A stretch of 64,000 nt of DNA from Sipunculus nudus (taxonomy: Eukaryota; Annelida; Sipuncula; Golfingiida; Sipunculidae), in contig CM049318.1 of NCBI GenBank assembly GCA_026874595.1, positions 2,167,741 through 2,231,740 on the forward strand, read 5' to 3'. A program made the translations under genes and the position numbers. Positions within the stretch are counted from its first letter, which is position 1. Every line of letters starts with the position of its first letter. Below are positions 25,371-36,073 of the stretch, in pieces. Below the pieces are notes generated by a model that was not told the DNA's origin, did not search any database, and saw nothing but the letters and a program-made list of their open reading frames with translations.

Positions 25371-25829
25371 AGGAAGCCGCGATCAGAGACCTCCACCGTT
25401 TTACCCGTACCGGTGACCTGAGGAAAGCCACAATACCCACAGCCACAAAGGTAGAAGCAGCATGCATTAAATTCCCTCCACCGATCCCAGCAGCGGAGAC
25501 CCAGCCATGCCAATCGAGAGCCGAACCCGTTCAATGAATTAAACGATAAAACTTCGAGACGAATGCCATTTTATCTTGCAGTTTCAGCCAGTTAGACAAC
25601 TTTAGCAAGTTTTTTCGTCATAAGCATATGCAGGTCTTAGCAGGCACCCGTATAACCTCAAGGCAAGCAACCTAAAAATGGTTACCCACACAACAATCTG
25701 TGTCACTCATGCTATGTGTAGTATCAACAACAATAAGAACACAAAAACGAAAAACCAATTGAAACTTGGAGGTTAAAAAATATTTACAGGAACATATATA
25801 AAAAGGGGTAAAAATAGTGCCGCCGCAGC
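25371..25829. other. Non-coding, less AT-rich than surroundings
   Basis: The first 180 bp are GC-richer and open in two frames for 68-104 codons, but the ORFs run through the C-tracts and lack a recognisable domain. The remainder is ordinary AT-rich sequence. Confidence 0.4.
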
Positions 25830-26035
25830 GAGTGTAGATGCGTCAGGGTGCTTTTCCATACCTGCGGGTCCCCACGCGGATGACGCGCCGGACCCGCGCG
25901 GGTCCCGCACGGTTGAAATCCAACAAGCGTGTTATCATTGTCCCCTTTCCATACGTGCGGCCCTCGTGTGGGACCCGCATGCGGATATAACAGTGCTGGA
26001 TTTCTGCGAGGGCCCGCATGCGGATGCTACAAGTA
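25830..26035. repeat. GC-rich CCCGCATGCGGAT repeat cluster with perfect palindrome
   Basis: GGACCCGCGCGGGTCC at 25890-25905 is a perfect 16-bp palindrome. Nearby lie GGGACCCGCATGCGGAT, AGGGCCCGCATGCGGATGC and CTGCGGGTCCCCACGCGGAT, and the phrase CTTTTCCATAC / CCTTTCCATAC occurs before two of them. It looks like the terminus of a DNA-transposon or MITE family. The family is unknown to me. Confidence 0.55.
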
Positions 26036-26639
26036 TATATCAGTAGCAGGTAGGTGTACTTGTCTTTGAAAAGAAAGAGGAGCCGATAGAGCTTATTAGA
26101 CTGCATAAAAAATATACGACCAGTCTTCATTGAGATACTGCCCTAGGCACCCTCAGACTGTTAGATACTTTGACAGTGGTCAGATCAGCAGTGGAAGCTG
26201 TATCGAAGACTACTGTGATTCTGTGATTACCAGACCTACATTTGCTGGTATGAATTTGTATAATTAATATTTGCATCTCAAACGCATCATTACTTGGTTT
26301 GTCACAATAATAGAAAGCTATATGGGTTTGCGATAAGTTGATAATTGACAATTTATATAGCACGGGATCTATCGACAATAAAAGGAGCACGGGAAAAAAT
26401 AAAAAAGGACCCCCCCCCCCCCGACGCACACACAAAGAAAAGCACAAAGATAAATTTAAAAAGTTAAATGAAAGGGGCCCCCACTAAATCGTTTTATATT
26501 TAGCGTGAATCAATAAATAAATTTGGTTTCTTGAATAATTATATTCATGCACACTCAACAAAATCATCTATAACCTACATTTATACCTGATCTTAACTTA
26601 AAACAGAGTAAATGAATAAATTGAAAAAAACGGCATGTA

Positions 26640-27560
26640 CTTCCGGAACGAAAGATTACGATTTCCATGCATTCTAATGGGCCTTAAGAACTCCTGGCCC
26701 GTCAAGGCCCTTTGGACCCGACGGGTTAAAACCGGCTAATGCTATTTAAGACAAATGAGAGACTTAAATTTGAGTCTTCATCGTCATGTCTGTTCTTGTG
26801 CCTTTGGGAACTCCTGGGCCCCGAGTCCCATAGGCCCGATCACTTCCGATCAAAAATATATATAAGCTAAAACCAATGAGAAAACGCAAAGTTTCGCATT
26901 AATAATGAAGTTTAACTGGGCCCTGTAGGAGACAAAGCCCGACCCGGGCCTGTTTGAGTCGTCCTGATGACAGCTAAATAAATGCAAGTTAACATAAAAG
27001 CCAAAAGAGATTTTCTCATTTTCAAGTATTTTCTGGTGTTCTTCACATAGGAAACTCCTGACGGGCCCGGGCCCCTTTGGATCACTCACTCCTAGAAACA
27101 CTATATTTACGTTTCGTAAAACACGTGACGTAAGCATCTTGTGCCTTATTGGGAATTCCTATAGGCTAAAATAAAACTTAGTGAGACTTCCATATTTTCA
27201 AACATTTCATTGGGTCCTATAGAAAATTCCTGGTCCTTTAATACGGGTCCTTTAATATAGGCCCCTCAGTGTCGATTAAAAACTCCGTACACATGCTTCT
27301 CAAATGGCAGACATGATCTGCAATTCTTTTGCCCTTTATAGGACACACCTTACCGACCCGGACCCTCGCGGGGTCTCTAAACTAAAATTCATATGAGCTA
27401 AAATAAAAACTATATGAGACTTGTACATTTCAAAACATATTTTTCTACACCATAGGAAATTCCTGGTCGATCTGGGGCCCCCTTGTTCCAGTTCGGTTCC
27501 GGTACCTTGTGCCTGCTGACCCAACCTTTCATAGGGCCTGCTTTAAATCAGATAAACCCT
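26640..27560. repeat. Degenerate repeat: GGGAATTCCTGG... and ...ATGAGACTT
   Basis: Diverged blocks each combine (G/A)GGAA(A/C)TCCTGG(C/T)C(C/T), a GGGCCCGGGCCC-type GC patch, TAAGCTAAAA and GAGACTT..ATTTTCAAA. Examples start near 26690, 26805, 27050, 27150, 27225 and 27465. Spacing is irregular. Functional content is unknown. Confidence 0.5.
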
Positions 27561-27959
27561 GGCGGGGTAGAACACATTGACGTTACTTAAACCAATCACA
27601 GAAGTTGGAACCGGTATCTATTGCTTGGCTATAACCACCCAAAACTGTCGTGCTCAATGCATAACACGATATGTCCTATGCATGAGCAGCAGCGTCCAAT
27701 GAGGATTTTGTTTGGTCCATTATATACCCACCAAAGGGTGTCATCCTATAATGTTACTTAAGTTAAACTAGTTTTAACTAGGGCCTGGGCCTTACAAATA
27801 CGACTTTTTGAGCTTATTTTGCAAAAGGTTTCGGTAAGCCCTGACCATTTACGAAATTGGGTGCCTCCTAATAAAATGTTGAACAGATTTTAGGGGGGGG
27901 GGGCGCGCGCCTGTTGCGCCCCCCTCTAAACACGCCCCTGATATATATCTATATATATT

Positions 27960-28131
27960 AAAACCTCGGCTAACGACCACCTCAGTTAAGCGACCACCTC
28001 AAAATAATGACGAGATTTTTCACGGTACCTGTTTTTATTGCTCTTTAGACCTATATCAGACCTTGCTTGGAAGACCACTTAAAAAAATGTGACCATTTTA
28101 TCGAGGTCGTGGAGGTCGTTATTTCGAGGTA
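27960..28131. mobile_element. MITE with TIRs ACCTCG..AACGACC
   Basis: The left end AACCTCGGCTAACGACCACC and right end GGAGGTCGTTATTTCGAGGT are inverted-complementary with few mismatches. Internal AGCGACCACC and AGACCACTT repeats resemble the interior of the 5739-5908 element. There is no coding capacity. Confidence 0.6.
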
Positions 28132-28137
28132 TGGATC

Positions 28138-28180
28138 ACACACTCTCTCTCTCTCTATCTCTCACTCTCTCTCTCTCTCC

Positions 28181-28258
<78 letters not shown>

Positions 28259-28271
28259 TATATATATATAC
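28138..28271. repeat. Compound microsatellite (TC)n(TA)n
   Basis: About 75 bp of mostly CT repeats pass directly into about 55 bp of TA repeats. The translated Ser/Leu and Tyr/Ile runs are artefacts. Confidence 0.95.
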
Positions 28272-28671
28272 ATGTATATATAGGATATTTAGGATATTAA
28301 TATTTGAATAAGTCTATATGACGTCGACATGTGAGTCATCCAAACCAGTCGAAGATAAATCCACGCCACTGGCAACTTTGATAATACGCTGCATGAATTA
28401 CATGTCTGCAAAATGAATAAGATTATTAAAAGAGAGTCCAAATTAACAATACTAAATTAAGATAATACAAGAACTGGTAGATCAATTTTCTCATAATTGT
28501 GACTGCCCAATTCATCTGAGACTGCGGATTTATAACTTCAATCAATCACGTTTTAGTTTATCATAATTAATCTCGATTAATATTCATGCAGTTTTCCTTA
28601 AATTCGAATTTCCACACAGACTGACCATAGTTAACATAATATTTGTTAATAAATAAAAAGGTTAATAAATT

Positions 28672-29373
28672 AAGGTTTTGGAAAAATTGGTCCACCCAGA
28701 TCAGAATGCTTTTGTTTCAGGCTGCTTTATCGGAAATTCAGTTCGCTTAATCAGGGATATGATGGAATATTGTGATACAGAACAGGAAGAAGCAATTCTC
28801 TTTGGAGCTGACTTTAAAGCAGTTTCTGAAACATTAGATCAGGTTTTCATGTTAAGTGTTCTAAAAAATATACGCTTTGGCCCAATGTTCATTAACTGAA
28901 TAAAAACTTTGCATAATAACATGAAAAGCTGTGTTATTAACAATGATTTAACAACAACATACTTTTTCTTGTCTATTGGGGATCCAATATTTGTTTATAA
29001 ATATTAGTTTTCGAAGTGTAAACACATCAAGTTCGTATAAATAAAACTATATCAAAGGAGTCCATGTTGGTGCATATGAACTGAAAATGATATGTTTTGC
29101 AGATGACATAACTTTTTCATCAGGAACACAGCTTCATTTGAACATTTAATTAGCACAATAAATGGGTTTTCGCAATTTTCTTCCCTGCATGTCAATTATA
29201 ATAAATCTGACGCAGCCTGGATAGGTGCAAGTAAACATAGTACACTAGAAACAGTTTCATGTAAATAGGTTAACCCGTTAAAAGGAGCAATTTAAACACT
29301 CTGCATCTTGCACCCGTATGATAAAGATATTAGAAGGAAACTTAATTTTGGTATTGTGAGAGAAAAAGTGAAA
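28672..29373 (+). mobile_element. Dead LINE, reverse-transcriptase part (5' portion)
   Basis: The translation from 28672 (KVLEKLVHPDQNAFVSG, then FIGNSVRLIRDMMEYCDTEQ, then ILFGADFKAV) matches the central RT fold of L1/Tx1-type non-LTR elements. Downstream in a shifted frame, GAYELKMICFADDITFSSG (about 29072-29130) carries the FADD catalytic box, and KLNFGIVREKVK (29338-29373) the segment after the RT. Stops and frameshifts break it, and the expected DFxKAFDS motif is altered to DFKAVSETLD. It is 5'-truncated and non-functional. It continues at 31401. Confidence 0.8.
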
Positions 29374-31400
29374 CTAGACGACCATAGTCGAACGCTTGCC
29401 GGAAATCGGAAGTGAAACACAGACGGACAGACAGAACATATTGTCGGTTTTCTATTAATGGAATGACTCTCAGGGACATTGCTGAGAATATGTGGCCCGT
29501 AGAATGACATATGAGACCAAAGAACAGGCAAGCAGACACAGCTGACAACAAAAGACGAACAGACAGACATACTGACTTTGTGAGACAAGATTGACACCAG
29601 ATGACTTAACCTAGTCATGGAGAAGATTCAAAGGAAGAAAATGAGTTGTAATTTATGTAATTTAGATTTTTAGTTTTGGAGGTATGGCGAATTAATGATA
29701 TACTTGGGAGGCTCGACTATAGCGCCCTCTAGCGGACATATTCCGAAGACGACAAATGCGTTTTGTATTATTAGTGTATGACATGAGATGTCCCAGTTTC
29801 GAAAGGATTCCGTAAAAGCTGTGGCCTGTAGAATGCTGTATGTAAGGCGTAAGAACCAGCAGGCAGGTGACTTTGAGGATAACGGACAAACAGATGGACA
29901 CACTGACAAAGTGACAGAAGCTTGAAACCAGATGCCTTAATCAGGTTATGGAGAAGACTCAAAGGAAGAAAATAAGCTATATTTTATGTAACTGAGGCTT
30001 TGGGTGTAGAGATATGGCCAATACAATGGTATGTTTGTGAGGGTCGTGTGCAGCGCCCACTAGTGGCCATATCCGGAAAATGAAAAATTTGTTTCTAGAT
30101 ATTAGTGTAAGACATAAGATGTAATAGTTTCAAAAGGATTCAGTCAACACTGTGGCCTATAGAATGCTATATGTGAGACGCAAGAACCAGCAAGCAGGCG
30201 AATTTAAGGACAATTGACAAACAGACGGACACACTGACAAAGTGACACAAGATTGAGTCCAGATGACTACTCCAGGTTATGGAGAAGAGTCAAAGGAAGA
30301 AAAATGCTACAGTTTATGTAACTCAGGTTTATAATTTTGGAGATATTACCAAAGCATGGTCTGTTGGGAGAGGTTCGAGTTCAGCGCCCCCTAGCGGCCA
30401 TATCCAGAAAATGAAATACTGGTTTCGAGATATTAGTGTAAGACTTAAGATGTAACAATTTCAAAAGGATTCTTTCAAAACTGCGGCCTGTAGAATGCTA
30501 TATGAGGAGACAGACACACTGACAAAGTGACACAAGATTGAGACCAGATGACATTGTCAGGTTATGGAGAAGACTCAGAGGGGGAAAAAAATAAGCTATA
30601 GTTTATGTAATTGAGGCTTTGGGTTTTAGAGATATGGCCAATGTAATGATATGTGTGTGAGGGTCGTGTGCAGCGCCCCCTAGCAGCCATATTCAAAAAA
30701 AAGAAAAAACGATTTCGAGATACTAGTGCAGGACTTATGATATGTCAGTTTCAAAAAGATTCCTGCAATAATGTGGCCTTTGGCGCAAGATGAATGAAAT
30801 CTCGAAATATCTCTATTCACGAGATATTTTACGAGATACTGCAAGACTTACTTGTAATAAAATCTTGTAGTACTTGTTGAATGCTACCTGATGCAAAAAA
30901 CTAGATCACTCTAGCTTTAAAACTGACAAAGTTAGAAAAATAAGACCCCTTATTTTCGAATATCATGACTTTTCCCCCAAAATTTGTAACCATGGTTACG
31001 GCAAATTTGAGTCAGCTACACACCAGATGACAGGCCTTGGAATGACGATTAAAATGAGCTATTGTTGAAGTAGATACGACTAATAGTCATAAAGATATGG
31101 AGAAAAAACCGTTTTGAGAAGTTTTGACGACCTTGACCTTGACTTTTGACTTATTTTAACCAAAAACAAAAGGGCAGCTAGAAATTATGTTTTTCATCAT
31201 CCCTGTAAGTTTCAAGGTTATTGTGGCAAAATTGTGGCCAGGAGAGTGATGACAAACAAACAGACAGACAGACAAACAGACATACGCAACTGACCAATAT
31301 GCTTGCCGAAATCTTTGATTCCGGCAAGCAACAAACAAACAGACAAACAGACATACGCAACTGACCAATATGCTTGCCGAAATCTTTGATTCCGGCAAGC
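29374..31400. mobile_element. Composite HINE/pearl-like element inserted in the LINE
   Basis: The left end is CTAGACGACCATAGTCG followed by AACGCTTGCCGGAAATC. The right end is a CAGA/CAAA microsatellite, TACGCAACTGACCAATATGC, and a palindrome closing with GATTCCGGCAAGC. The interior is a tandem repeat of about 331 bp: landmark GTGGCCT/GCGGCCT strings at 29821, 30152 and 30483 are 331 bp apart, with a shortened fourth copy at 30772. Each unit has a GCGCCC(C/A)CTAG(C/T)GG box. The last 66 bp (microsatellite plus palindrome) is duplicated at 31335-31400. There is no transposase. I infer a non-autonomous Helitron/Helentron-type element; tandem-core bivalve elements of this kind are known as pearl/HINE. 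Confidence 0.6.
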
Positions 31401-32760
31401 AAAAAAATCTTTACTGTGTGGTCAAGCAGAAATTTAACATTGTTTGGAAGGGCAGAAATTTGTATTACATTAGCTTTATCCAAAGTAATATATGTATGCA
31501 ATATGCAAGTACAACCTCAGTCATTTTAAGATATTTTATGTCAATTATTAAAAATTTTGTATGGAGAGGAAAAGAAACCAAGGTCAGATATGGTACACTC
31601 ATAGGACCGTACCACAAAGGTGGTATGAACTTTGTAGACTTAGCCAGCAGATTGAAAACTCAAAGAATAATTTGGATTAAAATGTTGATTCTATGTAATA
31701 ATGCTTATGCATGCATGGAAAGCAGTACCAATGTTTTATCTTCAGAAAATTGGTGGAGTTACCAATGTGTCTTAAAACCTTGAATACCATAGAATACCAT
31801 CAAAGATACCATCAAAAGAACCAACCATAAAGAAAATGAGGTAAAACCGCAACCACCCTGGAACAATAGCTGGATTAAAGTTGATAAAAAGTCAGTGTTT
31901 TTCAAACATTTGGATTAATGTGGAATAAGGTTTCTAAAAGACTCTCTATCAAAGGAAGGAAAAATGCTGAAATGGTGTGAATTGCTTACAAATTTCCAGA
32001 TATTAGAACAGGAGTCTATCACATATGGAGATCCATATTAGCCGCAATACCATGTAACCGGCTAAAAGAATTGTGAGACGAGGATATCGAATCTAATGAA
32101 GGTATATCAGAGGAGCATATTATAATTACAACTAAGGGTATTTTAAATATTCAATCTTTGTCTTCCAAAAATGTTTATGATATATTGGTGGAACAAAAAT
32201 CAACTTCACCCTCATCATAGGTCAAGTTAAGACATACAATACAGGATGATAATATCAGCTGGGAGAGTTAGTTAGGAGCCATAAAAAAAATCTCATTGGA
32301 TATGTACCCAGGGCTATTTTTATTTAAAATACTCCATAACTATTTACCAACCAATATTTTACTGTACAAATGGAAGTTAGTTGATAGTTACCGATGTTCT
32401 TATTGCTTCATAGAATCAGAGACCAAGGAACACATTTTAATTAATGTATTGTAACAAAAAAAAAATATGGAACTGTGGATCGGATGAAATCAAATGGATT
32501 TATAATGCCATGGTACACCATTAACCTTGAACACAGTATATTGTATGGAATGCTTCAAATCAAAAATAACTTTCTAATAAATCAGGAGCTCCTTACATTT
32601 AAAATTTTGTGTTTATCAAAGTAGAAAGGAATAGAATCAGAACACGAGCAATTTAATGCCAGATTTTTAAGGAGATTGAATTATATACAGAAAATTGAAC
32701 ATATATTAGCAAAACAGAAAAATACTGCAAATTTAGAAAAATTGGGGAAAAAATAAGGAA
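31401..32760 (+). mobile_element. Dead LINE, C-terminal part (continues from 29373)
   Basis: Immediately after the inserted element the LINE resumes: WSSRNLTLFGRAEICITLAL and SKVIYV (L1/Tx1-type post-RT motif), then IIKNFVWRGKETK, YHKGGMNFVDLASRLKT, LFKILHNYLPTN and LVDSYRCSYC. Several frameshifts and stops are present. The encoded text joins KLNFGIVREKVK directly to KIFTVWSSRNLTL, so the interruption is close to precise. An A-rich tail region follows. Confidence 0.8.
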
Positions 32761-33661
32761 ACATTTATAACATAGAGTAGCATTGTAGTTTAAAATGAAA
32801 GAAAAAGCAAGGGGAAAAGAATTCTGTAAAGACCACTATAGAATATATGGATATACTGCATGTACAAATTACAAGGATTGAAAATTTGAAGTATAGTTGG
32901 AATAATAATCGGACAATGTGCTTTGTATATATTGTATTTGATGTGATTAAGTACAATTATATGTGAAATGTGTATTGTATTTTTCCGCTATAAAATTTAT
33001 TTAAAAAAAACATAATATATGTATCAATTTTATTACACTTTCAGGAATCGAGAATAACATATGGATTATTAAAGTAAGCTTTTATTTACCAACCGAAACA
33101 GCACACACTTTCACAATCTCCAAAATGAATACCTTCAGGGATAAATTGATATAAAGAAAATTACCAGATAATTCTCCGCCACGTATGCCGTCAGTTATCT
33201 GTAAATGATATAGAGATGGGTCATTGGATGTTATTGGACCACCACTATACTCTATAATAACTGATAGGTTCTATTCCTCTCTCGGGGAAGCGGGTACAGA
33301 GGGCGTGGAACACAACCTAGTGTTAATTAGAGTAAATGTTTGACTGACACCTCGATGACTTAGATAATTAGGGTGTATTGCCCTTGTGTGATGAGAGTAC
33401 TTTAATTAATTGCCCCTCTATTATTCTGGGGCTGGGCTGTTGCCTGGGCTGGGCTGGGTCTTGGTGTGGCGTTTTGTCGGCATCCAAGCTCAATCTGTTA
33501 TTTTTACCCATTATTTTGGTGTTACTTGCTGAAGATGTCCCATTCCTTATCCTCGCTCTGGTATATATAGATGAAGGAACGCCTAGATTTGTATGAAGAA
33601 GCAGAGGTCTTAGACTCCTTAAATAAGAAGAATGATCTCGTGCAATCTATAACATTAACTG
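32761..33661. other. Non-coding unique DNA
   Basis: Nothing recognisable. An ORF over 33378-33596 has no homology I can identify. Confidence 0.5.
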
Positions 33662-33668
33662 AAAATGT

Positions 33669-33750
<82 letters not shown>
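33669..33750. repeat. Compound microsatellite (TC)n(TA)n
   Basis: About 30 bp of TC repeats followed by about 50 bp of TA repeats, the same order as at 28138-28271. Confidence 0.95.
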
Positions 33751-33751
<1 letters not shown>

Positions 33752-34340
33752 GTGTATGTATTATATCAAATCAGAGAATACATAATATCGATTTGGTCAT
33801 TACATATCTATAGATTAAAGTGCAACGGGCGCACAATCAGAATAACATAAACGTTCAATGTCTTATCCAGCAGGTGTCAGTGCAGACAGGTGGGATTTTA
33901 CGGAGATTTTATCTGCCTGCCCAAATATAGAGGCGTGAGATTCATAGATTCATTAATACTACCACCAAAAACATGACTAACGATGACGCAATTGTAACAA
34001 GATACATACGGAATGCATTTATAAAGGTGTCAAAGGAATTCGTTTGACAATTTGCTTCTTTTTTAATACAAAATACACGCGTGTGACTATCCGTTCTCTG
34101 CCGAGCCCTTGTTATTTGTAAAGCAGTACTTGTGAGAGTTAGCGGTTAAAAGATATTAAAAACCTACTCTTTTTGCATGGTCATGTTGACTCCGTCTCTG
34201 TTTCCAGAAATGTTGCTCAACGTCGAATTGCATTTTGATTGTGAAATAACCGAATTCTCAGTACATTTACCAAACAGTTATTTCCACCCAAAGGTAAAAA
34301 ATGGTTATAATTAGGTCAATGGAAATCTTTAATCACAATA
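33751..34340. other. Unique non-coding DNA before the repeat pile
   Basis: No gene or repeat recognised. The first composite element begins at 34341. Confidence 0.5.
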
Positions 34341-36073
34341 CAAGATGACCAGAGGTCACGCGCTTGCCGGAAATGGAAATGATACAGACAGATAGACAGA
34401 GAGTGCATGTAGAAACAGTCATATGAATGAGCAACATTGTGGGGGCAGCAGAAACGGATAATATGTTTATTTATGCATGCTGACCTTTAACAGCTGCATA
34501 TCTTTCTAGTGTAAAAGGGACCAAGTTCAAAATTTTTTCATGAAATCCCGTTAATCTTGTTTGACAAGAAGCAGTGAGACGTTTTCAGGTTTGTCATGTC
34601 AAGCTGGCCAAATGATATGAAATGCCGAAAACCAGACCTGTCTAGCTATAAAATCCGCTGAGTTATAACCATTTGCATGAAATCTCGTGTTTTCTCGTTT
34701 GACGGGAAATGGTGCGAGCTTTGGCGAGATTTCCAGTTTTGTCTTGTCAGGTTTGTCAAATATTACAAAATGCCGGAAACTAGACCTGTCTAGCTGCAAA
34801 AGTCACCGTCTTATCAGCATTTACGTGAAATCATGTTTTTTTTCTCGCTTGACGAGATATAGTACGAGATTTGGCAAGACGAGCAGTTTTATTATGTCAA
34901 GACGACCAAACGTTACGAAATGGCGAAAACTAGATCCGTCTAGCTGTAAAAGTCCCCGAGTTATAAGCATTTCCGTGTACTCTCGTGTTTTCTCGTGTGA
35001 CGAGATATGGTGCAGGATTTGACCAGTCTTGAAGATTTGTCATATCAAACTCTCTAAATGTTATGAAATGGCGAAAACTACATCTGTCTAGCTGTAAAAG
35101 TCGCCGAGTTATTAGCATTTCTGTGAAATCTCCTTTTTCATCGTTTGACGAGATATGGTGCGAGATTTGGCCAGTCTTGCAGGTTTGTCATGTCAAGCCG
35201 TCCAAATGTTAATGAATGCCGAAAACGAGACCTGTCTAGCTGTAAAACTCGCCGAGTTATAAGCATTTCCGTGAAATCTCGTGTTTTCTCGTTTGACGAG
35301 ATAGGGTGCGAGATTTGGCCTGACTTGCACATCTATCGTGTCAAGCTGGTCTAGTCGAACTAAATGCCGAAAACCAGACGTGTCTAGCTGTAAAACTGGG
35401 CCAGTTATAAGCATTTCCGTAAAATCCCGTGTTTTCTCGTTTGACGAGATACGGTGCGAGATTTGGCCTGTCTTGCAGCTCTGTCGTGTCAAGCTTGTTT
35501 GGTGGAACGAAATGCCGAAAACCAGACCTGTCTAGCTGTAAAAGTCGCCGAGTTATAAGCATTTCCGCGAAGTCTCGTTTTTTCTCGTTTGACGAGATAT
35601 GGCGCGAGATTTGGCGTGACTTTCAGTTCTGTTGTGTCAAGCTGGTCATGTGGAACAAAATGCCGAAAACTAGATCTGCCTAGCTTAAAAACTGACAAAG
35701 TTACAAAAAAATGGTCGTGTTATTTCCAATTCCCATGATTTTTGCCCAAAAAATGTAACCATGGTAACGGCAAATTTAAGTAAGCTACATATCAAAAGAA
35801 AGGCCAGGTGATGACGAAAAAAATGAGCTATTGCAGAAGTGGATAAGCCTATTTATGGCGAAGTTATAGTGCAAAAACCGTTAACCACACCTGTCGTGAC
35901 CTTGACCCTTGACCTTGGAGCAATGTTGACCAAAAACAATAGGGTTCCAGGGTGTTCGGTTGTCAATCAACCCTGTAAGGGTCATGTCGATTGCTGCAAA
36001 ATTGTGGCCAGGAGAGCGCAGACAAACACACAAAAAAACAAACAAAAAAACAAAAAAACAAAAAAACAAAAAA
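34341..36073. mobile_element. Composite element A1 with 148-bp tandem core
   Basis: The left end has hairpin TGACC-AGA-GGTCA (34346-34358) followed by CGCTTGCCGGAAAT. The core (about 34560-35695) holds nearly eight 148-bp units; the (G)TTTGACGAG landmark lies at 34847, 34995, 35143, 35291, 35439 and 35587, exactly 148 bp apart. The right flank has GTAACCATGGTAAC (35755), GACCTTGACCCTTGACCTTG and CAAAATTGTGGCCAGGAGAG, then a CAAAAAAA microsatellite. The terminal palindrome is missing because element A2 follows directly. Confidence 0.65.

Noticed and set aside
25220-25537. Overlapping ORFs on both strands (68 and 104 codons)
   Set aside because: They pass through C15/C16 tracts; no domain recognised and the two strands cannot both be coding. 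Possibly repeat-derived.
28067-28283. Ser/Leu- and Tyr/Ile-repeat peptides
   Set aside because: Translation of the (TC)n(TA)n microsatellite.
31156-31501. Cys/Leu/Val-rich ORFs (CLFVCLSVCL type) that look like membrane proteins
   Set aside because: They are translations of the GACA/CAAA microsatellites at element ends, repeated at every copy.
34599-35562. Many 60-99 codon ORFs on both strands over the 148-bp units
   Set aside because: The unit is 148 bp (not a multiple of three), so frames shift at each unit; the similar peptides are simply translations of the satellite.
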